NCBI GenBank assembly: GCA_964559435.1
Contig: CAZLHI010000013.1
Location: forward strand, 1-64,000
Source: Hebobacterum sp964559435
GTDB taxonomy: Bacteria > Armatimonadota > Hebobacteria > Hebobacterales > Hebobacteraceae
Length of the DNA: 64,000 nt
Direction: 5' to 3'
Below the pieces are notes generated by a model that saw nothing but the letters and a program-made list of their open reading frames with translations, did not search any database and was not told where the DNA came from. Of this stretch, positions 1 to 7,940 are shown piece by piece. The stretch's first letter is position 1; each line of letters starts with the position of its first letter. Both the position numbers and the translations under genes were made by a program.

Positions 1-363
1 GGCTGGATGAGCCGACCGCGGCCTGGCCCACCGCCTCCCCTGAAAGCACCACGGTTTACACTCTCACGGTGACCGATGATCTCGGGCAGACGGATTCGGA
101 CACGGTGACGGTGACGGTCGCCGGCGCGGTGGTGGCGGAGGCCGGTCCGGAGAAGGTGATCGTCTCCGGCGGCGCCGCGACGCTGGAGGGATCGGCCTCC
201 GGCGGAGTGCCTCCTTACGAGTACTCCTGGTCGCCGGCGACAGGGCTGGATGAGCCGACCGCTGCCTGGCCCACCGCCTCTCCTGACACCACGACGACCT
301 ACACTCTTACCGTGACGGATGATGTGCGGCAGACCGATACGGACACGGTCACTGTGAGCATGC
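1..363 (+). repeat. Two tandem 243-bp PKD-like repeat units
   Basis: The sequence beginning at position 1 recurs at 244 with only scattered changes, a period of 243 bp or 81 codons. The shared motif starts LDEPTAAWPTASP. The near-identity points to recent duplication or gene conversion, and more copies probably lie upstream of the window. Confidence 0.85.
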
Positions 364-998
364 TGTCCGATGTGTTCGCGGATGTGCCGGAAGACTACTG
401 GGCCGGCGAGGAGATCGCAGCGTGCGTGAACTCTGCCATCGTGCGCGGCTACGATGACGGTCAGTACCACGGCGACTGGCCAATCGACCGAGCACAGATC
501 GCGGTGTACATCGCCGGGGCCGAAGGCTGGGTGCAGACTGACGACGACATGAACACCGCTCCCGAGCTCTTCCCAGATGTTCCGGCGGGCTACTGGGCTG
601 GCAGCGCGATCCAGGCCTGCGTTGATCACACGGTAGTTGCGGGCTATCCCTACCCCGATCCGGACAACCCTGAGGCCACCATCTACCTCTACGCGCCGAC
701 TTCGATCGTCACCCGCGATCAAATGGCGGTCTACATGAGCCGGTCCATGGCCGACCCCGTTGGAGAAGAGGGGCTCGCCAACTACGTCCCGACAAACCCC
801 CGCGACTTCCCAGACGTGCCAAGCACCGGCTATGGGAAAGATGGAACCGAGCCCTTCTGGGCCTACAGGCACATCGAATACTGCGTCGAGTACGGGGTGG
901 TAGAGGGGTACGATGATGGCTACTACCATCCCGATTGGGCTGTGACACGAGATCAGATGGCCGTCTACATCGCGAGGGCCTTCGAGCTGAGTCCCTAG
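1..998 (+). CDS. SLH-domain surface protein with PKD-like repeats (C-terminal part)
   Basis: The reading frame is open from the left edge, so the N-terminus lies outside the window; the first full codon is at 3. Two Ig/PKD-like modules come first, each rich in acidic, Thr and Ser residues and ending in a TDTDTVTVS-type strand. Three SLH modules follow, at about 360-530, 565-740 and 800-990, each with an FPDVP-like opening, a YWA core, a VxGYDDG turn and a TRDQMAVYI-type helix. SLH modules bind pyruvylated secondary wall polymer or outer-envelope polysaccharide, so the protein is probably a cell-surface anchored adhesin or enzyme whose functional part is upstream. The family is clear; the specific role is unknown. 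Confidence 0.85.
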   Translation, partial: LDEPTAAWPTASPESTTVYTLTVTDDLGQTDSDTVTVTVAGAVVAEAGPEKVIVSGGAATLEGSASGGVPPYEYSWSPATGLDEPTAAWPTASPDTTTTYTLTVTDDVRQTDTDTVTVSMLSDVFADVPEDYWAGEEIAACVNSAIVRGYDDGQYHGDWPIDRAQIAVYIAGAEGWVQTDDDMNTAPELFPDVPAGYWAGSAIQACVDHTVVAGYPYPDPDNPEATIYLYAPTSIVTRDQMAVYMSRSMADPVGEEGLANYVPTNPRDFPDVPSTGYGKDGTEPFWAYRHIEYCVEYGVVEGYDDGYYHPDWAVTRDQMAVYIARAFELSP

Positions 999-1005
999 CC
1001 GTGCT

Positions 1006-1032
1006 GTAGGGCGGCCATGCGCTAGGCCCTAC
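1006..1032. terminator. Stem-loop after the SLH gene
   Basis: GTAGGGC (1006-1012) pairs with GCCCTAC (1026-1032) around a 13-nt loop, 8 nt after the stop codon. There is no T-run, so it is either a weak terminator or an mRNA-end hairpin. The TGTAGGGC edge also begins the inverted repeats found at 41921 and 43156. Confidence 0.4.
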
Positions 1033-1122
1033 GTAGCCTCGGCAAAGTAGGGAAGCATCGCCGCCGGCCGTTCTTGGTGAGTGGAGCGGGACCTCCGCGT
1101 CCTGCCGTTCTCGTTGGGCAGG

Positions 1123-1530
1123 TCAGGTTGAGTCGGGCTCGCCGCAGAGCAGATCGCGGACCTCTTCCGTGGTCTTGTGCCGGTAGTCGCCGAGTTCGAT
1201 TGACCGGCCGACCCTGGCCACCAAACGGCCGACATAGCCCACCAGCCCGTACTCTTTGATGCACTGCACGGAGCCGATGCAGAGGCCCCGCCATGCGTCA
1301 TCGCCGAAGAAGCCGTCGTCACACGGGAAGCTCTCGCACTGCCAGCAGCCGTCGAGATCCTTAGCAGTGCAGCAGGCGCGCTGGTGGCAGTCCTTCGAGC
1401 CGCCGCCGTTCCTGCATCCCGCGCACCCCTCCCTGTCTGCGGTGGCGTGGACGCAGAGGCCGCATAGCAGACCGCAGTAGGCGACCGTCTGGACGAGGCC
1501 GTTCTCTGTCACGTCAGGTTCGTGCGGCAT
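1123..1530 (-). CDS. DUF3795 cysteine-rich protein
   Basis: A 135-residue protein with 14 cysteines in paired clusters: YCGLLCGLC at the N-terminus, then CAGC, a CC pair, CWQC and a late LC. This is the pattern of the DUF3795 family, thought to bind metal or an iron-sulfur centre; no member reaction is firmly established. It starts with ATG and lies 14 nt after the upstream LOG-family gene on the same strand, so the two are probably co-transcribed. There is no signal peptide or membrane segment, which predicts a cytoplasmic protein. Confidence 0.7.
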   Translation of the reverse strand: MPHEPDVTENGLVQTVAYCGLLCGLCVHATADREGCAGCRNGGGSKDCHQRACCTAKDLDGCWQCESFPCDDGFFGDDAWRGLCIGSVQCIKEYGLVGYVGRLVARVGRSIELGDYRHKTTEEVRDLLCGEPDST

Positions 1531-1544
1531 GGCATCGCCCCGGA

Positions 1545-2120
1545 CTATGTCTCTGGACGGTTGAGACGGGGTGGAGGCTGTCCCCTGCGCCGCTCATAGG
1601 CGCGGACGACCCTCGCCATGAGCCGGTGCGGATCGGGATCGAAGACCAGCTTTGCGCCGGTCTTCTTGTTGATGATCTCGAGAAGCTCGTCCACGTGGTC
1701 GGCGACGCCGCCGGTCTCGGAGAGCACGCCGATGACCTTTCCCTCGTCATAGGCGATGGCGAACTCACCCAGCGTGCCGGAGCGGCCGCCGATGAGGATG
1801 ACGATATCGCATGATCGAATGCCGGTGACCTCGCGGCCCATCAGTCCGCTGCCGGTGTAGACCATGACGTCGAATTCGTCGTAGGGAGAGTTGTATCGGT
1901 CGATGTGCTCGTACAGGTCCAGCGCGGGAGAGATGCCGGCCGTCAGTCCTCCCGCTTGTTTGCATCCGCAGACTGCGTCGTAGGGCAACCCCGGGCAGGC
2001 GCCCGTCACCAGCACACAGTCATGTTCGGCGATGGCGCGGCCCAGCTCGCGGGCGCGCTGCCGAGTGTCCTTCCTCATGCGGCCTCCGGCCGATCCCATC
2101 ACGCCGATCTGAACCTTCAC
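1545..2120 (-). CDS. TIGR00725-like SLOG/LOG-family nucleotide-binding protein
   Basis: A 191-residue Rossmann-like protein. It opens with IGVMGSAGG, has VTGACPGLPYDA in the middle and the loop GGRSGTLGEF, equivalent to the PGGxGTxxE motif of the LOG/lysine-decarboxylase-like fold. Members of this uncharacterised branch probably bind a nucleotide; true LOG enzymes release cytokinin bases from their ribotides, but the variant loop does not justify that call. GTG start with GGGAGG about 10 nt upstream. It is third in a same-strand cluster after an epimerase and a dehydrogenase. Confidence 0.7.
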   Translation of the reverse strand: MKVQIGVMGSAGGRMRKDTRQRARELGRAIAEHDCVLVTGACPGLPYDAVCGCKQAGGLTAGISPALDLYEHIDRYNSPYDEFDVMVYTGSGLMGREVTGIRSCDIVILIGGRSGTLGEFAIAYDEGKVIGVLSETGGVADHVDELLEIINKKTGAKLVFDPDPHRLMARVVRAYERRRGQPPPRLNRPET

Positions 2121-2206
2121 TGTGGCCTGCCTCCCGGCGAAGCTCCGAGTTGCGGCCGCCGCGGCCCCGCGGCGGCTCGCGGAAGGCCTTCGACGGCCGG
2201 TTTATG

Positions 2207-3307
2207 CTAGACCTCGATGGAGGACGACTTCGATTTCTTCTCGACCTCGTCTCCCGTGACCTCTCGGCCGCGCTTGGTGGAGAGGTAGATGCCCTCGCTG
2301 ATCTTCATGGTCGAAAGGGCGAGGCCGGCCGAATCCACGAGAGGAACGCGGCCCTGGAGCGCCGCGACCCAGTGGGCCTGCGCGCTGTCGTAGGCGTCGG
2401 TGTCGGGGATGCAGCGGCGCCAGCGAACGTCGGCGCTCTTTAGTTCGAAGGTGGCGTCCATCTCCATGTCGGCGACAGTGCTGTGCAAGGAGAACGGGCT
2501 GAGGCGAATCCCGCCCTTCGAGCCGTGCAGTTCGCTCGCAGGGGGCTCGCCCATGTTCATCGCCCAGCTCTCCTCGATGAAGAAGGTGACGCCACCGGCC
2601 AGCCGCAGGAGGCCGACGCCCAGCTCCTCGACATCGTAGTTGGAGTTCTTCCGGCGGTCCTCGTACATCGGGATCTCCTGGTGCGTCGCGCCGCTGATCG
2701 TCTCAATCGCCGGATTGTCCAGCAGATGGAGAATCTGCGCGATGTGATAGACTCCCATGTCGAAGAGCGCGCCGCCGGCCGCGATGCTCTGCTGGACGAA
2801 GGCGCTCGTGCCGTAGCCGTCCACATAGGGACGGTTGCGCCGGCGGAAGCCGATTGACTTTGCGTAGTAGGGCTTACCGAGGTAGCCTTCCTCGATCAGC
2901 CGGCGCGCCGCCTTCGTCTCGAGCGTGAACAGCGTAAACAGCTGGATGGCCAGCATCTTGCCGGTTCGCTCGGCCGCGGCGATCATGTCCTTGCCGTCGG
3001 CATAGGAGCCGGCGATGGGCTTCTCGCAGTAGACGTGCTTGCCGGCCTCGAGCGCGGCGATGGTCACGGGCGCGTGGAGGTTGTTATGCAAGCACACGTC
3101 GACCGCCACGATCTCGTCCATCTTCAGCAGCTTGCGGAAGTCGGTGAACGTGTGCTTGATGTCGTACTCCTGCGCGGTCCGTGCGAGAGCCGCCTCGTCG
3201 ATGTCGGCGGCGGCAACGATCTCGACGGGAAGCTTCTGGTAGCGGCGAAGATGCATGTTGGCAATCTGCCCACACCCGATGATTCCGATCTTCGGTTTGT
3301 CAGCCAT
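2207..3307 (-). CDS. Gfo/Idh/MocA family NAD(P)-dependent oxidoreductase
   Basis: A 366-residue cytoplasmic dehydrogenase. The N-terminal Rossmann domain begins IGIIGCGQIANMH; the EKPIA motif near residue 95 carries the conserved lysine; the C-terminal alpha/beta domain has a GVYHIAQ helix with the usual catalytic histidine region. The family oxidises or reduces sugars, inositols and aldoses at a hydroxyl. It begins 23 nt after the stop of the sugar-epimerase gene, a pairing common in inositol or keto-sugar catabolism. The substrate cannot be told from the sequence. The C-terminus ends in a charged Lys/Ser-rich tail. Confidence 0.85.
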   Translation of the reverse strand: MADKPKIGIIGCGQIANMHLRRYQKLPVEIVAAADIDEAALARTAQEYDIKHTFTDFRKLLKMDEIVAVDVCLHNNLHAPVTIAALEAGKHVYCEKPIAGSYADGKDMIAAAERTGKMLAIQLFTLFTLETKAARRLIEEGYLGKPYYAKSIGFRRRNRPYVDGYGTSAFVQQSIAAGGALFDMGVYHIAQILHLLDNPAIETISGATHQEIPMYEDRRKNSNYDVEELGVGLLRLAGGVTFFIEESWAMNMGEPPASELHGSKGGIRLSPFSLHSTVADMEMDATFELKSADVRWRRCIPDTDAYDSAQAHWVAALQGRVPLVDSAGLALSTMKISEGIYLSTKRGREVTGDEVEKKSKSSSIEV

Positions 3308-3330
3308 ATCTCACCTCGCCTCGGTTCTCA

Positions 3331-4128
3331 TCAACTGATCATGGTCTCGAAGAGCGCAGTGTACATCCGCAGCACCTTCTCCGGGTCCGGGCCGCTGTAG
3401 GCGCTCTCGTTCGCGACGTAGCGGTCGTAGCCGTCCTGCTTCAGCAAGCGAAACCATTCGTGCCAATACTTCAGCTCCGTCGGCCGCTCCATCGCGTGGA
3501 TGTGGATGGAGGTCAGGTGCGGCCGCACCATGTCGTAGAACGGCTTGATGGATTCGGCGCCGGCCGGCAGCGTATACTTCCAGTCCTTGCCGACAGGCCA
3601 CTGGCCGTTGTAGACGAGCCCGACGTTGGGGAGATCGACCTGCTTGACGACCTCCATCGAGTAGTGCGGGTCGGTGAAGCTGCTGTGCATCTCGATTGAC
3701 ACCGCGATGCCCTCGCCCGCGTACTCGCCGAGTTCCCTGATGCAATTCGCGACATTCTTGACCACCTCGCCGCGCTTGCTCTCCTCCTTCGGCAGGATGT
3801 CGCCGAGCACGCGCACGTGATCGCAGCCGATCTCGCGGGCCATGTCGATGACCCGCTTCACGCGCTTGACCGACTCGGCGCGCTCGTTCGCGTCGGGCGA
3901 GTGGAACGTCTGGCAGCTCGTGAGCGATCCGTACTTCAGCCCGGCCGCGTCGAGCTTCCGCTTCACCTCGTGGAATCGCTCGGCGGGCGTGTCCCACTCC
4001 AGGCCGTGGGGCTGATCGAAGTCCATGAGGAACTCGATGTAGGGATAGCCCGTCTTCTGGCACATCGCTATCAGGTGCTCCAGGTCCCACTTCTGGGCCA
4101 CCTCATAGGTGTTCAGAGTCCACTTCAC
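3331..4128 (-). CDS. Sugar phosphate isomerase/epimerase (AP endonuclease 2-type TIM barrel)
   Basis: I place the start at GTG 4128 (VKWTLNTYEV), which has AGGAGG six nt upstream; an extension to 4230 has no ribosome site and a low-complexity sequence. The product has 265 residues of the xylose-isomerase-like barrel, with metal-ligand-type segments VSIEMHSSF (Glu), a GLVYNG strand and SIHIHAMERP (His) near the C-terminus. The family covers hydroxypyruvate isomerases, tagatose 3-epimerases and inosose dehydratases. It is first gene of the minus-strand cluster, followed at once by the Gfo/Idh/MocA gene, and probably supplies or consumes that enzyme's substrate. Confidence 0.8.
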   Translation of the reverse strand: MKWTLNTYEVAQKWDLEHLIAMCQKTGYPYIEFLMDFDQPHGLEWDTPAERFHEVKRKLDAAGLKYGSLTSCQTFHSPDANERAESVKRVKRVIDMAREIGCDHVRVLGDILPKEESKRGEVVKNVANCIRELGEYAGEGIAVSIEMHSSFTDPHYSMEVVKQVDLPNVGLVYNGQWPVGKDWKYTLPAGAESIKPFYDMVRPHLTSIHIHAMERPTELKYWHEWFRLLKQDGYDRYVANESAYSGPDPEKVLRMYTALFETMIS

Positions 4129-4241
4129 GTGACACCTCCTCACAGTCGTTGTGCGCGGATTCGGGGTCGGGTTGGACTCCTCCTTTTGGGCGTTGCACGC
4201 GGATTTGGAGGCCGCCCGGCCGGTAGTCAAGCAGTCAAGGC

Positions 4242-4270
4242 TTGTCGCAGCGGATCAGCATTGCTAGAAT
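4242..4270 (+). promoter_or_regulatory. Sigma-70-like promoter for the zinc-ribbon gene
   Basis: TTGTCG (4242-4247), a 17-bp spacer and TAGAAT (4265-4270) lie 18 bp ahead of the ATG at 4289, between divergent genes. The -10 matches the consensus at five of six positions. The predicted transcript start would leave a leader of about 10 nt that includes the GGGAGG site. Confidence 0.45.
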
Positions 4271-4288
4271 CCGGCGGGAGGTGGCGCC

Positions 4289-4687
4289 ATGCCCTTCTGC
4301 CCGCAGTGCAGATTCGAGTATACCGCCAGCGTCTCGCGGTGCCCCGACTGCGGAGCCGAGCTCGTTGATTCCCTGCCGGCCGAGGAGCCAGCGGCCCAGA
4401 GCGACTTCGCCGAGGTCGAGCTGTGCGTCGTTCCCGACGAACTCCACGCGACGCTCCTGCAGAACACTCTCGCAGGACAGGGCATCCCGTGCCGGCTGCG
4501 AAGCGCCTCGCCATTTGCGAGGCCGTTCGACGTTCCTGGCCTACGCCCGACCTTCGGGCTCGAGGCTTCGACGGCCATTCTGGTGAAGCGCTCCGACCTC
4601 GAGAGGGCCCGGGTCGTCTACGAGGACTTCGAGCGCTACGGCAGCGCCGAAGAAGCCGAGGAAGACGAGGCCGAGCCGGCCGACTGA
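4289..4687 (+). CDS. Zinc-ribbon protein with DUF2007-like domain
   Basis: A 132-residue protein. Residues 4-21 form a C4 ribbon (CPQC...CPDC). A DUF2007-like domain follows: ELCVVPDELHATLLQNTLAGQGI, then a segment ending in ILVKRSDLERARVV, the usual shape of this putative signal-transducing or ligand-binding family. The C-terminus is a run of Glu, Ala and Asp. ATG with GGGAGG eight nt upstream and a good promoter at 4242-4270. It precedes the URO-D-like gene by 36 bp and may share its transcript. Function unknown; cytoplasmic. Confidence 0.7.
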   Translation: MPFCPQCRFEYTASVSRCPDCGAELVDSLPAEEPAAQSDFAEVELCVVPDELHATLLQNTLAGQGIPCRLRSASPFARPFDVPGLRPTFGLEASTAILVKRSDLERARVVYEDFERYGSAEEAEEDEAEPAD

Positions 4688-4723
4688 CAGCCGAGCCGAA
4701 GCACATCCGCCAATGGAGGAGGC

Positions 4724-5926
4724 ATGACCGACCGCGAGCGCGTGCTCGCCGCGCTGGCCCATAGGGAGCCTGACCGCGTCCCGATCGACCTGGGAGGGAC
4801 CGAGTCGTCGGGGCTGACGGCCCCCGCCTACAACAGCCTCAAGCGCCACCTTGGGCTGGCCGAGGGCTGCCGCGTGTTCGAGCCCTACCAGCATGTCGCG
4901 CTGGTCGAGGACGAGATCAAGGACCGCTTCGGCGTTGCGACGTACCCCGTGATCGCCGAGCCGCGGCGATGGCGGCCGGCTAGACTCCCCGACGACAGCC
5001 CGTGCGAGGTGCCGGAGGGGTGGCGGACCGTCACCCGGCCGGATGGCTCCGAAGAGGCAGTCGATGCCTCGAGCGTGGTCATCGGCCGGCGGGCGGGGAG
5101 CGGATTCCACTTCGATCCGGTCAACCCGCCGATGGCCAGTGTCGAGTCGATGGCGGAGATCCCGAAGCACCGCGCGGCGATCCACAGCTTCGACGCGCCC
5201 GCCTTCGCGGACGAGAGCGTGGAAGAGCTGGCGGCCCGCGCCCGCAGGCTGCGGGAGGCCTCCGAGCGGGCCGCGATTCTCAACTTCCAGGCCCACATTC
5301 TGGCGGCCGGGCAGCTCCTGCGCGGGTTCGAGAACTTCATGTCAGACCTCTTGCTGAACACGAAGCTGGCGGAGGCGCTCTTGACGGAGCTGGTGGACGG
5401 CTACTGCGAGCGGGCGAACGCGCTCTTCCCCGCGCTGAACGGCCTGGTCGATGTGATACTGGTGAACGACGACCTCGGCACCCAGGCCGGGCCCATGCTG
5501 TCGCCGGAGGTGTACCGGGCGCGGATCAAGCCCCACCAGCGTCGGCTGTTCTCCCATCTCAAGTCGATCAGCGGCCGTCCGCTGCTGCTGCATTCATGCG
5601 GCTCGGTGCGGTGGGCCATTCCGGACTTGATCGAGGTTGGCATCGACGCGCTCAATCCGGTGCAGGTGTCAGCGGCCGGGATGGACTCGGCCGCGCTGAA
5701 GCGCGACTTCGGCCGCGACATCGCCTTCTGGGGCGGGGGCTGTGACACCCAGCACGTGCTCAACCGCGGCACGCCGGCCGAGGTGAGGGAGGAAGTGAAG
5801 CGGCGCATTGGCGACCTCGCGCCCGGCGGCGGCTTCGTCTTCTGCCAGGTGCACAACATTCAGCCCGAGGTGCCACCCGAGAACATGGTCGCCATGCTGG
5901 AGGCGGCCGCGGAGTTCGGCGGTTAG
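4724..5926 (+). CDS. URO-D superfamily protein, possible corrinoid or C1-transfer enzyme (paralog 1)
   Basis: A 400-residue protein of the uroporphyrinogen-decarboxylase fold. It begins TDRERVLAALAHREPDRVPID, the signature opening of the family. It has LLLHSCGSVRW and a later GGGCDTQHVL; His and Cys at these places bind zinc in the cobalamin-dependent methyltransferases (MtaA/CmuA type) of this superfamily. No haem-pathway genes are nearby, so a true HemE is unlikely. Numerous paralogs of this type with unknown substrates occur in polysaccharide-degrading phyla. The gene converges on a second family member. Cytoplasmic; the substrate is not inferred. Confidence 0.75.
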   Translation: MTDRERVLAALAHREPDRVPIDLGGTESSGLTAPAYNSLKRHLGLAEGCRVFEPYQHVALVEDEIKDRFGVATYPVIAEPRRWRPARLPDDSPCEVPEGWRTVTRPDGSEEAVDASSVVIGRRAGSGFHFDPVNPPMASVESMAEIPKHRAAIHSFDAPAFADESVEELAARARRLREASERAAILNFQAHILAAGQLLRGFENFMSDLLLNTKLAEALLTELVDGYCERANALFPALNGLVDVILVNDDLGTQAGPMLSPEVYRARIKPHQRRLFSHLKSISGRPLLLHSCGSVRWAIPDLIEVGIDALNPVQVSAAGMDSAALKRDFGRDIAFWGGGCDTQHVLNRGTPAEVREEVKRRIGDLAPGGGFVFCQVHNIQPEVPPENMVAMLEAAAEFGG

Positions 5927-5947
5927 TGAGGCGAAGCCGCGCCCGCC

Positions 5948-6940
5948 TCAGACGCGCAGGCCGGGCGCGCCGAGTTCGATGAAGGCGTCGAGCATGAGGC
6001 GCTTGGTTTCGTCGGGCACCCCGATGGCGTCGCCGTCGCCGTAGTCGCCGAGCACGAACCCTCCGTCGGGCGTCCCCCACCGGTCCAGCAGCAGCGCGGC
6101 CTCCTCGCGAATCGCCCGCGCGTTGGCTCGGGGGAGGGTGGCCTGGATGTCGCAGAGGCTCTCGAAGCAGATGCGGCCGCGGTAGCGCCGGCCGATCTCC
6201 TCGATGCCGAGATTGCGCGGCTGCTGGAGGTTGACAACATCGAGGCCGCAGTCGATCCACTCGCCGATGACCTCGTTGACGTGCCCGCAGGAATGCATCC
6301 AGGCGTGCATGCCCGCGTCGTGGATGGCGTCGAAGAGACGCCGGTAGCGCGCCTTGAAGAACTCCCGCCACATGGGGAGGCCGAGGAAGGCCGCCTGCTG
6401 GGTGCCCCAGTCGTCGGTCATGGCGAAGCCGTGCACCCGGCCGCGGAAGCGCTTCCCGATCTCGCGTGCCACGCCGATGGGATACTCGAGCACGCGGTCC
6501 GCGAACTCGTGCACGTCGGCCGGCCGCTCGTGCATGTCTACGAACAGCTCCGGCATGCCGTGCAGGAAGTGCATCCGCTCGAAGAAGGTGAAGCCGCAGC
6601 CGCCCAGCACGTACTTGTCGCCCGCGCCCTCCAGGTCGCGGGCGGTCACCTCATAGCGCGCCTCATCGGCCGAGTCCGGCCAGAAAATCTCCTCCATCTG
6701 GTCGAGGGAGGAGAGCGGGTGGCCGGTGGGCTGGCCCATGTTGACGATGCCGCTGCCCTCCGGCGGCGTCTCCCAGACGCAGTCCCATTCATCGGCGTTG
6801 GGCTGGGAGGGCTGCCAGCCGGCCGCCGGCCCTACGCCGGCGCAGTAGGTGTCATCGACGTCGAGCGCGGCGAAGCGGATGGGAATGCGCTCCGGGCGCT
6901 CGAACTCAACCGCCCGCCTGACGATCTCGTAGCTGGTCAT
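5948..6940 (-). CDS. URO-D superfamily protein (paralog 2)
   Basis: A 330-residue protein related to, but clearly diverged from, its convergent neighbour. It opens SYEIVRRAVEFERPERIPIRF and keeps the zinc-type motif WMHSCGHVNEVI, a downstream FESLCDIQ with cysteine, and a GGFVLGDYGD C-terminal strand. The His/Cys pattern favours methyltransferase-like chemistry over porphyrinogen decarboxylation. It is followed 34 nt later on the same strand by the epimerase that starts upstream at 7787, so the two may be co-transcribed. Substrate unknown. Confidence 0.75.
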   Translation of the reverse strand: MTSYEIVRRAVEFERPERIPIRFAALDVDDTYCAGVGPAAGWQPSQPNADEWDCVWETPPEGSGIVNMGQPTGHPLSSLDQMEEIFWPDSADEARYEVTARDLEGAGDKYVLGGCGFTFFERMHFLHGMPELFVDMHERPADVHEFADRVLEYPIGVAREIGKRFRGRVHGFAMTDDWGTQQAAFLGLPMWREFFKARYRRLFDAIHDAGMHAWMHSCGHVNEVIGEWIDCGLDVVNLQQPRNLGIEEIGRRYRGRICFESLCDIQATLPRANARAIREEAALLLDRWGTPDGGFVLGDYGDGDAIGVPDETKRLMLDAFIELGAPGLRV

Positions 6941-6974
6941 GGATGCTGAACCGAAGAGCAGCGTGGGCCGAAGG

Positions 6975-7787
6975 TCAGAGCTTCGCGAGGTGCTCGCGCA
7001 GGAACTTGGCGGCTATCACGATGTCGGCCGAGGGGTCTTCGCCGACCTCGCGCTCGATGGTGAGGTAGCCGTCGTAGCCGATCTCCTTCAGCGCGAGGAG
7101 GTACTCCGGCCACGGCACCTCGCCCTCGCCCAGCGGCACCTCGCCGCGGTTGGGGCCGGGGCCGATGCCGTCCTTGGCATGGGTGTGGACGATAAACTCC
7201 CCGAGGTCATAGGCGCCCTGGAGCGGATCGAAGCCGCCCATGACCATGTTGGCTGGGTCGTAGTTCACTCTGATGGAATCGGTCTTGAGGCCGCGCAGGA
7301 ACTGGGCCAGGGCCGCGCCGGACTCGGGGCCGGTCTCGCTGGCGAAGGTGACGCCGATCGCGTCGCCGTGAGCGCCGATCTCCTCCAGCGCCTCGGTGGC
7401 GATCTTCCATCCGGGATCGTCTGGATCGGCGGGGAGGCGGCCGATGTGGGAGGTGAACACCTTCACGCCCATTGAGGCCGCCATGTCCATCATGCGCTTA
7501 GTCTTGGCGACATCCTCCTCGATATGGTCGGGCTTGACGAAGCCGCGGCCGAGGTCGCCGCAGAGGGCGGAGATCTCCAGCCCCAGCTCCTTCAGCTTGG
7601 CGAGCAGGGCCTTCTTCTGATCTTCCGTGGTCAGGTCGGGATCGAGCTCGCCGACCGGATGGTCGGGGTCGTAGTAGGTGAGGTTGGTCGCCCAGATCTG
7701 AACGCCATCGACCTTCAGCGCGGCCGATGCCTCAAGCGATTCGTCGAAGGACTTCCGAAAGGATGTCGTCATTGCGCCGATCTTCAT
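6975..7787 (-). CDS. Sugar phosphate isomerase/epimerase (second copy)
   Basis: I start this at ATG 7787 (MKIGAMTTSF), preceded by GGGGAG. The frame stays open upstream only because it runs antisense to the aldo/keto reductase. The 270-residue barrel has the expected metal-site strands: FASETGPESG (Glu), IRVNYDPANM (Asp), VHTHAKDG (His) and LTIEREVGED (Glu) at the end. These acidic and His ligands indicate a metal-dependent hydroxypyruvate isomerase or ketose epimerase. It is first gene of a minus-strand pair with URO-D paralog 2 and divergent from the aldo/keto reductase. Confidence 0.85.
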   Translation of the reverse strand: MKIGAMTTSFRKSFDESLEASAALKVDGVQIWATNLTYYDPDHPVGELDPDLTTEDQKKALLAKLKELGLEISALCGDLGRGFVKPDHIEEDVAKTKRMMDMAASMGVKVFTSHIGRLPADPDDPGWKIATEALEEIGAHGDAIGVTFASETGPESGAALAQFLRGLKTDSIRVNYDPANMVMGGFDPLQGAYDLGEFIVHTHAKDGIGPGPNRGEVPLGEGEVPWPEYLLALKEIGYDGYLTIEREVGEDPSADIVIAAKFLREHLAKL

Positions 7788-7940
7788 CGCGGTTCTCCCC
7801 TGAGAGACTGGCAGTCTACTTCTCATCCTCAGCACAATCCCCTTCACCGCGCTGCCTGTTACAGAAACCGGATGGGCGCAAGGAGCTGGCCGCGCGGCCG
7901 CCAAGACTACCTCCGCTTCGGAAAGCGGGAGAGGACGGGC

